A DNA stretch of 47,018 nt, taken from Bacillota bacterium (GTDB taxonomy: Bacteria; Bacillota; Bacilli; Bacillales; Cytobacillaceae). Below the pieces are notes generated by a model. The model did not search any database and was not told the DNA's origin. It worked only from the letters and a program-made list of their open reading frames with translations. Shown piece by piece: positions 26,781 to 36,627 of this stretch (the stretch's first letter is position 1; every line of letters begins with the position of its first letter). The stretch is from assembly GCA_030705955.1 (NCBI GenBank), contig JAUZPL010000032.1, positions 1 to 47,018 of the forward strand, written 5' to 3'. The translations under genes and the position numbers were made by a program.

Positions 26781-28292
26781 TTACTCCTCTTTTTGATTGA
26801 AATGATAATCGACAACAATTCCATTTATCGTAAGTTTGCCATCTATTATTGATTTATTGCCACTGGATGGTACAACTGCAACTACCTTAGCCGTATCTTC
26901 AGGAAGAACAATGTCAACTGTACCACTGACCTGGCTGTATAATAATTGATGTGAAGTAAGTTCGTACACGTCAAAAACTTCATTGCCAACATCTAGCTTA
27001 ACAGAGCGTTCATCATCGAACGGATTGTAATAAAGAAAAGTAGGGTAAGCATCTCTTTCTAAAAAGTCCGTTTTTGTTACGTTAAAGCAAGGTATATACT
27101 CCTCATTGGTAGTGTTTATAATAGAGCCCCACCATAAAGTAAATCCCCCACCATATACTGATTTATGGCCTTCACAATCACCTGTACCAAAAGGAGAATA
27201 TCCTTTATATTCTTTACACAACTTCTCGTAAGGAATTTCCGGCCTTAAATCAGGTCTGCTTTGAAAATCAGCTGGTAGAAATTCTGAGAAAAACAGCCTT
27301 GCGTTTGAGGCAACATGGAGCGCATATTTTCCTATTGTTCTAGCATATTCTGGGGCATATCTTACAACTGGCAATACATATGGAAGCACAATCATGGTTT
27401 CCATGCTATAGGCAGAACTTGTCGCTTCTTCTCTTGTAAATCCACGCCACCCAATCATAATGCCATTGATTTCGCTTTCTCCCCACTTTCCTGCGAGCAT
27501 ACTGCCAAGCTCACTATCAAACACAAAGTTTAGTATTTTAAATAAATCAAAATTGAACCCTTTACTATTTAAATGTGCAGCAGCCAAGCAAGCCATCGCA
27601 CCACTTGGTATCTCATACCATGGATTAACATCAAAGGATTGATAAATCTCTATTGCTTTTTTTGCTTCTTCCAGATAGCTTTCCTCTTTAAAAAATTCAT
27701 AGGCAAACGCCATTAAATACGCATATCCTGCTATTGCATCTGGTTGTCTAAATTCATCTCTTACAGTAAAAGGATTATTTTGATCAAAATGATACCCTTG
27801 GTTATTGAAGTCGTAATTGATCGTATGAGCTAACTCAATAAGCTTATTGGTGCTATTCCTCAACTTTTCAGAAAGAAGGGAATCATCTGATAATTTTAGT
27901 TTGATAATGGCATTAGTTAACGCGTTGACATCCATTAGATACCAATACTCAATCCGATTTTCTTTAGGACTGTTTAAAAATAACCCAAAGAGTTCGCTAT
28001 AAAAATCCGATAATGTTGGAAGAAGACTTTTTACATCATCACCCCATAGTATTTTTCCTAAAGTCACACACCCAAACGTAATCAATTCCTTACTTTTCCC
28101 CTCTAAAAAGGCAGTGAAATACTTATACCCATTTTCATCGGTTTGAAGTACACCATTCTTAGAGTCCATGATAAATTCGTTTACTTTGTTAGCCATATTA
28201 AACCAGTTCGGCGGGCACTCCTTAGGTACATTGGGGAAATTCTCGATCATAGGAAGTGCTATCTGTTTTTGCGAAAAGCTATTTTTCACCAC
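26781..28292 (-). CDS. Unrecognised helical-barrel protein, probable carbohydrate-active enzyme (short paralog)
   Basis: 503-aa cytoplasmic protein, homologous to the first ~520 residues of the protein encoded by 28330-30339. Shared signatures: MIENFPNVP/YIENFPRIP at the start, PEYARTIGKYALHVASNARLFF, FGTGD/YSTGD, and AYPTFLYYNPFDDERSVKLDV near the C-terminal beta domain. The bulk is helical, typical of an (alpha/alpha)6 toroid with a small C-terminal beta-sandwich. No family recognised. The start is GTG (28292) behind AGGAGGAG. The operon context supports action on the imported oligosaccharide. Confidence 0.72.
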   Translation of the reverse strand: MVKNSFSQKQIALPMIENFPNVPKECPPNWFNMANKVNEFIMDSKNGVLQTDENGYKYFTAFLEGKSKELITFGCVTLGKILWGDDVKSLLPTLSDFYSELFGLFLNSPKENRIEYWYLMDVNALTNAIIKLKLSDDSLLSEKLRNSTNKLIELAHTINYDFNNQGYHFDQNNPFTVRDEFRQPDAIAGYAYLMAFAYEFFKEESYLEEAKKAIEIYQSFDVNPWYEIPSGAMACLAAAHLNSKGFNFDLFKILNFVFDSELGSMLAGKWGESEINGIMIGWRGFTREEATSSAYSMETMIVLPYVLPVVRYAPEYARTIGKYALHVASNARLFFSEFLPADFQSRPDLRPEIPYEKLCKEYKGYSPFGTGDCEGHKSVYGGGFTLWWGSIINTTNEEYIPCFNVTKTDFLERDAYPTFLYYNPFDDERSVKLDVGNEVFDVYELTSHQLLYSQVSGTVDIVLPEDTAKVVAVVPSSGNKSIIDGKLTINGIVVDYHFNQKEE

Positions 28293-28329
28293 TTTGTAAC
28301 TCCTCCTTGGATTTTTAATAAAAAATCTA

Positions 28330-30339
28330 CTAAACTAAGCTACCATATACCTCAAACTCAATAAGTGAATACGTGTTTCTATCCTCTTTATCCATACAAT
28401 ACAACCTTACAAATCTTCCTTTTGCAGGAACATCCAACTTTATAGAATCTAAGTAACCGTCACCACTATTAGTTGTATAAACGTCTTTCCAGTCATCACC
28501 ATTCTGAGACACCTGAATTTTATAACTAACAGCATGAGCTAGATCATACCACCTAAGGTTAATCTTATTTATTCGGTAAACATCCTGAAGGTCAACATAA
28601 ATCCATTGTGTTTGTACTTCAGCAGATTTCCATCTTGTCCTCCAATCAGCTTCTACTACATTTCCAGCACCATACTCTGAATTTTTTTCAGAAGATGCTT
28701 TCACGGTTTTTTTTAAAGCAAGATTATACGATGGAATTTCTATATCAGCATTGTCGTAGTATTGATATTTCCCTTTAAAATCAACGACCACATCATCAAT
28801 CAACATTTTCTCATGATCCCATGTTATTTTTCCGGCAGAAGGGACGATAACGATTAATAAGGCTTCATCGGGATTAATAGTGACAAAAGTTTTATGTTTT
28901 ACACTTCTCGCGATAAATCCTTTACTAACACAATCATACAAATCCGATTCCTGCTCATCTAGTAAAATATCAACCTTTTTCGCCTCATCAAAGGGATTGT
29001 AGTAAAGATAGGTAGGATATGCAGGACCATGTTCAAAATCCGTTTTCAATACATCAACCTTCAAAATACCATCAACCTGGGTATTGTCATACATAGCAGC
29101 CATAATCCCAACTCCCCATGCTCCATAGGGATTAAAATTTAGGAAAGGTTTTCTTGTATCACCTGTAGAATAAGGAGTTGTTAACCCTTTATTCCGTACT
29201 CCCTCATAAGATATACAATTCACTTTTGTTACCTTATACCAATCATAATCGCTTTGCATTTCAGGGCTTATCTTGTCAGGAAAGTATAATCTTGAGTTGC
29301 TTGATACATGAAGAAGATATCTTCCTATAGCTCTGCTATATTCTGGTGAATATCGAACCATTGGAGCAATTAGTCCAGCTGTTGTATATGTATTCATAGA
29401 AAAAGCATAACCACTTGTATCCGTTGTACTGCCCGACAGTCCATAAGCATCATCATTTCCCCATCGCTCATTAATCACTCCCCAACCTGGGCGAGCACTC
29501 GATGTAGAATCGAATATATACTGAAGGAATTTACCAACTGAAAGCTTCATATTTTCTTCAGAATTCATTCTGGCAGCAAGATATGGACCATAGGAACCTA
29601 AGATTTCGTAGTATGGATTCTCCGCATATTTCTCCATTTCTTGCATACACTTTTTGGCAGCCTCGAGAAATTTAACCTCTCCCCATTTTAAATAAGCCAT
29701 ATATTCTATATACGCTATACCTATGGCTGCATCCGGTTCAATCCATTTCCCACTATCAACAATATCCATATCCTTAAAACTAAACCCGGTATGATCCCAA
29801 TTTCCATAAAGAGCTGGAAGTGCATCAAGCCAGCTTTCTGCAATCTCTTTCATTTTTTTTAAAATCAATTCGTTCTCCGGATACAATGCTCCTAAATGAT
29901 AGAACAAACAACTTGGAAAAATATCATACCAAAAGGACCCACATGAATTTTTCACATTGACATTGTTCAATACCAAACCATGCCCATTGATTGAAGCATA
30001 GTAAGCTTCACACATCGCAACAAAGTTTCTATTATTATAGTTACTCATATCTGTTCCTGAAAGACTTGCTCCGAAAACTGAGCCAATGCATGTTAATGCC
30101 TCTCCAAATTCTTGCTCTTGACCTATGTAACTAGGCAGAGCAAACATTTCACCACAATATCCAAACGTCTCTGTTTCACTTAATTTTAGTAATGGTAGAT
30201 ATTCTCCCTCTAACTTCTCATTAAAAATAACAGCAGTAAAATCTTGGGCTAAGCTTTTCCAATCCACAGTATGATACGGATTCGGAATCCTGGGAAAATT
30301 TTCAATATACTTAACCTTCACTTGTTTGGATTTACTCAT
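28330..30339 (-). CDS. Unrecognised helical-barrel protein with C-terminal F5/8-type C (discoidin) domain
   Basis: 669-aa protein without signal peptide. Residues ~1-520 form the same helical-barrel unit as the 503-aa neighbour, including PEYSRAIGRYLLHVSSNSRL and AYPTYLYYNPFDEAKKVDI. Residues ~530-668 are an F5/8-type C/CBM32-like jelly roll: NLALKKTVKASSEKNSEYGA, then DWRTRWKSAEVQTQWIYVDL and INKINLRWYDLAHAVSYKI. The CBM-like tail implies binding of a larger glycan chain than the short paralog would meet, or oligomer positioning. RBS AAGGGGGATCAAA. It lies 15 bp after the permease gene. Confidence 0.78.
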   Translation of the reverse strand: MSKSKQVKVKYIENFPRIPNPYHTVDWKSLAQDFTAVIFNEKLEGEYLPLLKLSETETFGYCGEMFALPSYIGQEQEFGEALTCIGSVFGASLSGTDMSNYNNRNFVAMCEAYYASINGHGLVLNNVNVKNSCGSFWYDIFPSCLFYHLGALYPENELILKKMKEIAESWLDALPALYGNWDHTGFSFKDMDIVDSGKWIEPDAAIGIAYIEYMAYLKWGEVKFLEAAKKCMQEMEKYAENPYYEILGSYGPYLAARMNSEENMKLSVGKFLQYIFDSTSSARPGWGVINERWGNDDAYGLSGSTTDTSGYAFSMNTYTTAGLIAPMVRYSPEYSRAIGRYLLHVSSNSRLYFPDKISPEMQSDYDWYKVTKVNCISYEGVRNKGLTTPYSTGDTRKPFLNFNPYGAWGVGIMAAMYDNTQVDGILKVDVLKTDFEHGPAYPTYLYYNPFDEAKKVDILLDEQESDLYDCVSKGFIARSVKHKTFVTINPDEALLIVIVPSAGKITWDHEKMLIDDVVVDFKGKYQYYDNADIEIPSYNLALKKTVKASSEKNSEYGAGNVVEADWRTRWKSAEVQTQWIYVDLQDVYRINKINLRWYDLAHAVSYKIQVSQNGDDWKDVYTTNSGDGYLDSIKLDVPAKGRFVRLYCMDKEDRNTYSLIEFEVYGSLV

Positions 30340-30354
30340 TTTGATCCCCCTTGT

Positions 30355-31338
30355 TTATTCTACAATCCCGGATCTTTCAATACTTTCCGTAAACAGTCTT
30401 TGAGTAAATAAGTAAATGATTAATATTGGCAAAATAAACATAAGTCCTGATGCCATTTGGACAGGTTGAAGATTCAAGCCCGTACCGTTAACTGGAATAC
30501 TTGCCCTTGCAATCTGTACCGATAAGGTTGTATTGGTTGTATATAGCAGGGATGAAAGATAGGTTTCATTCCAATGCCACACCAAGGAAAACAAGAATAC
30601 CGTTATCATGGCAGGCTTAGATAGAGGGAACATAATTTTCCAAAACAATCTAAATGTACCAACTCCATCTAATGTTGCTGCTTCCTCTAGTTCTTTCGGT
30701 ATTTTCCTGAAAAACTGCATGTAAATAATGATAAATATCCCACTTCTCAACCCTTGGCCGAAAAGTGCTGGTGCAATAAAAACTAGTGGCGTGCTTAAAA
30801 GGTTATATTTTTTGTATATCCATGCCAACGGAATAAAAACAGTGTTCGGAGGCACGATATAAGTTAAAATCAATAACCCAATCATTGTTTTTTTAAACGG
30901 AAAAGGCAATCTCGCAAAAGCATATCCTGCAATAGCACAAGTGATGGTCTGGACAAGGGCTGAAGGCACAGCAATAGTAATAGAATTAAACAATGATGAA
31001 CTTGCTAGATTTTCCCATAAAGTTTTTCCACTCATAAATATCGGTAAGATCTGCATTTGCTTAAATGCATATTTTAAGTTGACAAATGTTGGATCCTTTG
31101 GAATCCATTTTGCAGTAGGATTAGTAAAATCAGAGAATCCTTTAAACGTGGTACTAATCATATAAATAAGAGGCTCCAAGTAAAGAATAGCAAAAGTGAT
31201 TAATAAAAAATAAATAATCCCTTTCCCTATTAGGCCACCATTTTCTATGTTTGAACCGAATAAAGCTGCTTGGAGCGAGGCAAAAAAGTTCAGATTACGA
31301 TTCCATAAATGATTAACGACTTGTTGTATTTTATACAT
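30355..31338 (-). CDS. Sugar ABC transporter permease, MalG type (set A)
   Basis: 327-aa inner-membrane protein with six core transmembrane segments. The EAA loop that docks the ATPase is visible as EELEEAATLDGVGTFRLFWKI. The N-terminus is extended by about 45 residues. Paired with the 31346-32212 permease, with which it would form the translocation pore. Neither a dedicated ATPase nor a solute-binding gene lies beside set A, so it must share the MsmX-like ATPase and probably the 484-aa binding protein encoded further upstream. Confidence 0.92.
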   Translation of the reverse strand: MYKIQQVVNHLWNRNLNFFASLQAALFGSNIENGGLIGKGIIYFLLITFAILYLEPLIYMISTTFKGFSDFTNPTAKWIPKDPTFVNLKYAFKQMQILPIFMSGKTLWENLASSSLFNSITIAVPSALVQTITCAIAGYAFARLPFPFKKTMIGLLILTYIVPPNTVFIPLAWIYKKYNLLSTPLVFIAPALFGQGLRSGIFIIIYMQFFRKIPKELEEAATLDGVGTFRLFWKIMFPLSKPAMITVFLFSLVWHWNETYLSSLLYTTNTTLSVQIARASIPVNGTGLNLQPVQMASGLMFILPILIIYLFTQRLFTESIERSGIVE

Positions 31339-31345
31339 TTCGTCC

Positions 31346-32212
31346 CTACTTCCTCGTAAGTTTTAGTGATTTTCTGAATATCATAAAAGATAAAGCTAGG
31401 AAAAGTAATATTACACCGAAATAAACCCATGAAATTGCACTAGCGTAACCAAATCCTGTATTGGAACCAAATATCTTGTCATTTACAATCTTTAAAATTG
31501 GATTTGAAGTGAGAGTAAATTGGTCAACAATGGTATAAACCGTCGATATGAAAATAAATGGCGTTATTCCTGGAAGTGTTATCTTCCAAAATATTTCCCA
31601 TCCGTTTGCTCCATCTATTTTGGCAGCTTCATAGATGCTTGGACTGATACTCTGTAAACCAGCTATTAAAATTAACATCTGTACCCCTGAATACCATAGA
31701 ATAATCAGGAAGTTGGCTAGGATATTGTTGATTGTGGTTTCCCAAGTCGGGCCCAAATAAGAAAACATATTTTGGGATGTGACCGAGGCAAGAAATGTAA
31801 TAGTGCCTTGCTTTTGACCTACCAACTCATTAATTAAATTCCCACTTGTTAATACAACTGGCAGAAAAAATATCCCTCTAATGATGCCTCTTCCTTTTAA
31901 TTTTTGATTAAGCAATAAAGCAATTACTAAGGCAAAAACAACAATAATAGGAATGATAATAATAGACTGTTGAATAAACTGAATAAATGTATTCGGTATG
32001 TCAGCGTCTTGGAAAAGAACTTTTTTAAAATTGGTCAATCCTATAAATTTGAATTGAAGATGGTCAGTCATGATCGTAACTTTATTTAGACTCATCAGGA
32101 ATGAATAAATTAAAGGATAAATCCAAAATAAAGCAAGCCCAATTAGCCATAAACTTATAAATGCTAGTCCTTCTATTTTTCTTCTTGTTTCAATAGTGAT
32201 TGGTTTTTTCAT
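31346..32212 (-). CDS. Sugar ABC transporter permease, MalF type (set A)
   Basis: 288-aa permease with six transmembrane segments and the EAA motif SIYEAAKIDGANGWEIFWKITL. Partner of the 30355-31338 permease (7-bp gap). It is preceded by 4 bp after the DUF5696 stop, so it is likely translationally coupled to it. It imports the operon's oligosaccharide together with set B or separately for a different chain length. Confidence 0.92.
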   Translation of the reverse strand: MKKPITIETRRKIEGLAFISLWLIGLALFWIYPLIYSFLMSLNKVTIMTDHLQFKFIGLTNFKKVLFQDADIPNTFIQFIQQSIIIIPIIVVFALVIALLLNQKLKGRGIIRGIFFLPVVLTSGNLINELVGQKQGTITFLASVTSQNMFSYLGPTWETTINNILANFLIILWYSGVQMLILIAGLQSISPSIYEAAKIDGANGWEIFWKITLPGITPFIFISTVYTIVDQFTLTSNPILKIVNDKIFGSNTGFGYASAISWVYFGVILLFLALSFMIFRKSLKLTRK

Positions 32213-32216
32213 ATTA

Positions 32217-34514
32217 TCATTGTCCTTTTATCAATATAAAGTTCATTGGTTTCACTGTTTTCCCTTCATAGATAAACGGTTGTTCAGAGAAATTACAAAT
32301 TACTTTGGTATTCTCTCCATAAGTGACTATTGAAACATCTGTCGTGAGTTTCTGATAATCAGTGATATATTGTCCATTTACAACATTTAAAACACTTTCC
32401 AGTCTTCTATACTGAGTTAATATTTTCTTTTTCCAGATGGAAAACTGTGTACTATATAAACCGTTATTTGGCACATCCATTAATTTTTGAGTAGGTTCAT
32501 AGGTAACGGTAAAGCTAACATTGCCGCCATACTCTATGGCTTTAAGCATTTGCTCTTCTGGTGCACTAAATTGGTTATAATCACTAAAAACATAATTAAC
32601 TAAGCCATGGAGTGCAATTTCATAGAATGGTACAGTTTCATCTAAAACTGTCAGGTAACTCCCATCCATTGGCATATCTACAAGTGTTGTGCGATTTGAT
32701 AGTTCATAAGCCATCGCATTTGTTAGTCTTACATCACTAAAGTTGCTTCTTAATTTATCAAGTATAGTAGTAAACTGATTTTTCATATCACTTCTGCTGA
32801 TTGGGTTATTGTTATTGAAATCAGTATTTAGTGAACTTCCAATACCTGTTTCTTGGATACCATCTACCCCATAATTTTTATACTGACTCATGCTATCATG
32901 TATAAACTTTGAAACTGATTGAATACTTAAAAAGTAATTCTCTCCGGCGTTCGTTTCATATTCAAGAGGATTTCCTAGTATATTTGTAATAGTATCCTTT
33001 CCCAGTGAAATTCCCCATCTTGATGATGTTTTTATATTATTATCCTCCAGGTATACCTTGTACCCTAAATCATGAGAGTGATTGATAAAATCTTTTAACC
33101 CTGAATTCCCTCCTAAACTACCAGAAGCAGGAAATCTATTTGGTAGTTCAACAGTGGCACCTTTTTTTCCCCAGCCATTGTAAACAACGTCTATATTTTT
33201 TACGTTGTTATGATTGAAAAAATCTAGAATCTTTCCGGCCTGTTGAAATGTAGTCATACTCACAAAAGAATTTCCTATGAAGTCAGACTTCATTGTTCCC
33301 CCAAATATATTCAACTGCAAAGGTGTTCCTTCATATGAATTGTGTTTCTCAATTCCTTTTGTCTGTACCAAATAGTTTCGATAGGTTTCCGCCATACCAA
33401 TATAGTTTGCGTTATGATCGCTATTAAAATAATAATTAATAGATCTATCATTTTTTATTCCAGAGTCAGTGTATCTAAAGTATCCATTTCCATCGCTAGT
33501 ACTTGTAATTACCTTGTATTTATTTCTATAAGTAAATCGAGCATATGCAGAATTAAATCCAGTTTGAACTCCTGCTGGCGACCCTATGATATCTGCATCG
33601 GAATCTCCCTTATCGATAATGCCCAATAGTGAGTTATTATCTCTTACGATTCCATAAACAGGATATAATATTTTACTCTCATTCATTGCATATTTAAGTG
33701 TAGAATCATACTTATTAAGATATGATAGGTCTTGTCCATAAACAGTACCTATAAACTGACTATTTAACCCCTTGTTACTATCAAATTTAATAATTGCTCC
33801 TGGCCCATCTGGCAAGAAAAGATACCCGTTGTTACCATTATCAGATCGTGTTGCCCCAAAGAATGGCAGAATACTGATGTCTGTAAGTAAAACCGTCTTG
33901 CTTTTATCGACTATTTTTGAACCCATGGCATTTTTAATATAATGTGCTCCAGGTTCTTCAATTAAATAAGAAGGTAAAGAAATTGTTAAATGATTGTTTT
34001 TAAGAACTAGGTCATAGGCAAGTTTAATGTTTGATCTCGTAAAATCAAAATAAACTCTGGCACCATTCTTTAGCTTATACACACTAATTTTAGTATTTTG
34101 ATTATATACATTCCCTATCATCGTATTAGCAGAAGTAAAATCATTTACATAATTAAACGTAATCGGAGACGCAATATTTTGTTTCCAAAGAATATTACTT
34201 CTTTCTTTATTCAATTCTTCTACTGAAGGTTTACTTCTCCACACGTAACCGTTTTGTTTATTTACAACCTGTATGTTTCCATTATTAAAGTCTACACTAA
34301 GGGTTAAATTATTGTTTTCAGCTACCTTTTGCAAACTCTTGCCATTCAACTTGGTTAACTGTGAATTTTTCACTACCTTTTCTTGAGAAATAGAACCGAT
34401 TCTTTTAGCACCTGTTTTAGCATTATTCATGTATCTAAATGAAAAAATTACAACACCAACTACTAGAATAATTACTGCCATTTTTACAATCTTTTTTATA
34501 AAATTCTTAATCAT
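32217..34514 (-). CDS. DUF5696 membrane-anchored extracellular protein
   Basis: 765-aa protein with one N-terminal transmembrane helix (about 9-29) and a large outside domain. The N-terminal half is beta-rich, like the super-sandwich preceding GH31/GH36/GH101-type barrels. The second half looks like a TIM barrel: NVKNIDVVYNGWGKKG, LGYKVYLEDNN, then VDGIQETGIG and RLTNAMAYELSN. The match is to DUF5696 proteins found beside sugar ABC transporters in Paenibacillus/Bacillus. Catalysis is unproven; acidic candidates are D/E in YLEDNN and GIQETG. The start ATGATTAA overlaps the YIP1 stop by 8 bp, indicating tight coupling. Confidence 0.72.
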   Translation of the reverse strand: MIKNFIKKIVKMAVIILVVGVVIFSFRYMNNAKTGAKRIGSISQEKVVKNSQLTKLNGKSLQKVAENNNLTLSVDFNNGNIQVVNKQNGYVWRSKPSVEELNKERSNILWKQNIASPITFNYVNDFTSANTMIGNVYNQNTKISVYKLKNGARVYFDFTRSNIKLAYDLVLKNNHLTISLPSYLIEEPGAHYIKNAMGSKIVDKSKTVLLTDISILPFFGATRSDNGNNGYLFLPDGPGAIIKFDSNKGLNSQFIGTVYGQDLSYLNKYDSTLKYAMNESKILYPVYGIVRDNNSLLGIIDKGDSDADIIGSPAGVQTGFNSAYARFTYRNKYKVITSTSDGNGYFRYTDSGIKNDRSINYYFNSDHNANYIGMAETYRNYLVQTKGIEKHNSYEGTPLQLNIFGGTMKSDFIGNSFVSMTTFQQAGKILDFFNHNNVKNIDVVYNGWGKKGATVELPNRFPASGSLGGNSGLKDFINHSHDLGYKVYLEDNNIKTSSRWGISLGKDTITNILGNPLEYETNAGENYFLSIQSVSKFIHDSMSQYKNYGVDGIQETGIGSSLNTDFNNNNPISRSDMKNQFTTILDKLRSNFSDVRLTNAMAYELSNRTTLVDMPMDGSYLTVLDETVPFYEIALHGLVNYVFSDYNQFSAPEEQMLKAIEYGGNVSFTVTYEPTQKLMDVPNNGLYSTQFSIWKKKILTQYRRLESVLNVVNGQYITDYQKLTTDVSIVTYGENTKVICNFSEQPFIYEGKTVKPMNFILIKGQ

Positions 34515-35133
34515 ATGCTAACACCTCTCTAAGGAACTCTATCAAGAAACTATATGATTGAAGAACTATCCCATATAAAGCAAAAGAAAAAACAACAATT
34601 AGAATGGCAGTAAAGATGATTAAAAAAATGTTTTTAAAGGTTTCATATATTTCATATTCTTGAACTTCTTTCACCTGGAGATAAAGCATAATAACTACCC
34701 ATGCTATAACAACAAAGATCAAAAAGCTGTAGATAGACTTTTCCGCATCTGTTAGTACATTTGATACAATTGAAATGGGAATAGAAAAGTATATATATGG
34801 CAAAAGGGCATATGCTGTCGTAATATATATCGTTTTAAAACTCCCTTGCCCATTTGCTATAGCACCTACAAGATAATTGGATAATACCCAAATAAATAAG
34901 GGAACTATACAGTAAACGAATAATTGTATTGGAGATGTTTCCTCTAACCCGTTTAAGTTAAAAACAAAGTTAGTTATTTCTTTATTCACAATTACACAGA
35001 TCAAAAACAAAGCGATTAAGATTGTTGCAGAAAGGACGCTCCCCTTTCCAAAGTACTGTAATTCATAAAACCCGTCTATGGGATGCATCATGACCTGCCA
35101 TGAATATTTAAGTTCCATATATAACTTCTTCAT
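34507..35133 (-). CDS. YIP1-family integral membrane protein
   Basis: 208-aa protein with about five transmembrane helices, starting KYSWQVMMHPIDGFYELQYF, a signature of the bacterial YIP1 family. Bacterial members have no established function. Its start overlaps the NHL/TPR gene stop (ATGA, 4 bp) and its end overlaps the DUF5696 start by 8 bp, so the three are made together, most likely as a membrane complex. Confidence 0.78.
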   Translation of the reverse strand: MKKLYMELKYSWQVMMHPIDGFYELQYFGKGSVLSATILIALFLICVIVNKEITNFVFNLNGLEETSPIQLFVYCIVPLFIWVLSNYLVGAIANGQGSFKTIYITTAYALLPYIYFSIPISIVSNVLTDAEKSIYSFLIFVVIAWVVIMLYLQVKEVQEYEIYETFKNIFLIIFTAILIVVFSFALYGIVLQSYSFLIEFLREVLAYD

Positions 35134-36599
35134 GGTTTAATCCTCAACTTCTTTATCTTTAATTTAATGTTAAATTTCTTGGCTATAAAGAATAAGCTGA
35201 ACAATAGAACTAAAGCAGCTACAAGTTTATTTAAATTTTTTTGTACCCATACTACTCTTAACTGCCATAAGGCATCAGAATACATTTTTTGATTTTTTGC
35301 CAATTTTAATTCCGACAGCGATTTTGACCATTGTTGATTCTCGTAATAGATTTCGCCTAAAGCAAGATGCGCTTCATAGTAGAACACGTTCTTTTTCAGA
35401 ATATCTTCCCAATAAGGTTTTGATTTTGAATATTCCCCGTTGTTATACAAATTAGTGGCTGTAAAGACCTCTTTCATGAAATTTGTTGGTTTAAAAACCT
35501 GTATTCCGTTATATGATTGGTCCACAACATAAATTTCTCCCTTAGAATTCACTGCAATACTAACAGGCATTCCAAATCTTCCAATTCTGAAATTATTACC
35601 TGTTAATTTCATTCCAAAGGATGCAAGAATATGGCCATTATTGTCATAGATAAATATCAAACCATTTTCTTTATCAACAGCATAAATAAAACCGTTTTTA
35701 TCTACTGTAATGGAAGAAAAGGATAAGTCTCCATTCGCAGAAAAATTATCATTATTAACATTAAAATCGATATTGTCGAATAGATCTTCACCTTTAGTGT
35801 TTAATTTCTTTATCTGGTTAGTTGAAACATTTTGCGTACAAGTATAGACATAATTATCGTTTCCTATATATACATCACTTACTGATGCAGCTACTTGATT
35901 TGAGTTCGTAGCCAATTGTTGTTTAGTGTATAAATTCCTTTTAATGCGTTCTATAAGTGACAATTGCGTAACATTTCTTCCAAAGAACCCCTGGAATTTC
36001 CCATCAGGAGAAAGTACAGCAACTCCTTCATCGGAACCTCTTAATACAACAAACAAAAATCCTCTTTCATCGATAGACAACTGAATAGGTGCAAACATAA
36101 TATTTTTAAGACTAACATCATCAGGCTTTTTATATTCCTTAAGAAATTGCCCATTTGATTGATACACTGCTATTCTTTGATTACCGGTGTCAGCAACATA
36201 AACATCACCGTTTTGCGATACGTAAACACCGTCTGGAGCGTTCAACCTTGACTTTGGATTATTTCCCATGCCGAATTCTTGCAGCAAAATTCCGTTACCA
36301 TTTATTTCAACAACTCTATTATTAAAACTATCAGAAATAAACAAGTTATCATTTTTATCAATAAAAATATCATTTGGATTATTAAGACCAAGCGTGTTTA
36401 CCAATTTTCCTTGATCTTGTTGATACAGTGTATTACCAATTACATTTTCCGGCATATATGGGGTTTGTATTGGAAATGGCTTACCTTCTGGCCCAAATGA
36501 AAATGATGGATAAGGGACTTTTGCAAATACAGAACTTGTACCCATATACAATGACAAAATGATGATTATAGGAATTGTGAAGATCGCTTTGTTTTTCAT
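35130..36599 (-). CDS. Exported NHL-repeat/TPR protein anchored by a C-terminal membrane helix
   Basis: 489-aa protein. A signal peptide covers about 1-26 (ends SVFA). There are six NHL-type beta-propeller repeats (for example NPNDIFIDKNDNLFISDSFN, APDGVYVSQNGDVYVADTGN, MPVSIAVNSKGEIYVVDQSY), then TPR-like helices (ATNLYNNGEYSKSKPYWEDI, ALGEIYYENQQWSKSLSELK), one transmembrane helix (~462-480) and a basic tail. It is a likely extracytoplasmic scaffold or glycan-sensing platform. I chose the ATG at 36599 that starts the signal peptide; the frame is open to 36626. It is coupled with the following YIP1 gene by a 4-bp overlap. Confidence 0.8.
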   Translation of the reverse strand: MKNKAIFTIPIIIILSLYMGTSSVFAKVPYPSFSFGPEGKPFPIQTPYMPENVIGNTLYQQDQGKLVNTLGLNNPNDIFIDKNDNLFISDSFNNRVVEINGNGILLQEFGMGNNPKSRLNAPDGVYVSQNGDVYVADTGNQRIAVYQSNGQFLKEYKKPDDVSLKNIMFAPIQLSIDERGFLFVVLRGSDEGVAVLSPDGKFQGFFGRNVTQLSLIERIKRNLYTKQQLATNSNQVAASVSDVYIGNDNYVYTCTQNVSTNQIKKLNTKGEDLFDNIDFNVNNDNFSANGDLSFSSITVDKNGFIYAVDKENGLIFIYDNNGHILASFGMKLTGNNFRIGRFGMPVSIAVNSKGEIYVVDQSYNGIQVFKPTNFMKEVFTATNLYNNGEYSKSKPYWEDILKKNVFYYEAHLALGEIYYENQQWSKSLSELKLAKNQKMYSDALWQLRVVWVQKNLNKLVAALVLLFSLFFIAKKFNIKLKIKKLRIKP

Positions 36600-36627
36600 A
36601 TATGTATTTCCCACCCCTCCATTCATT

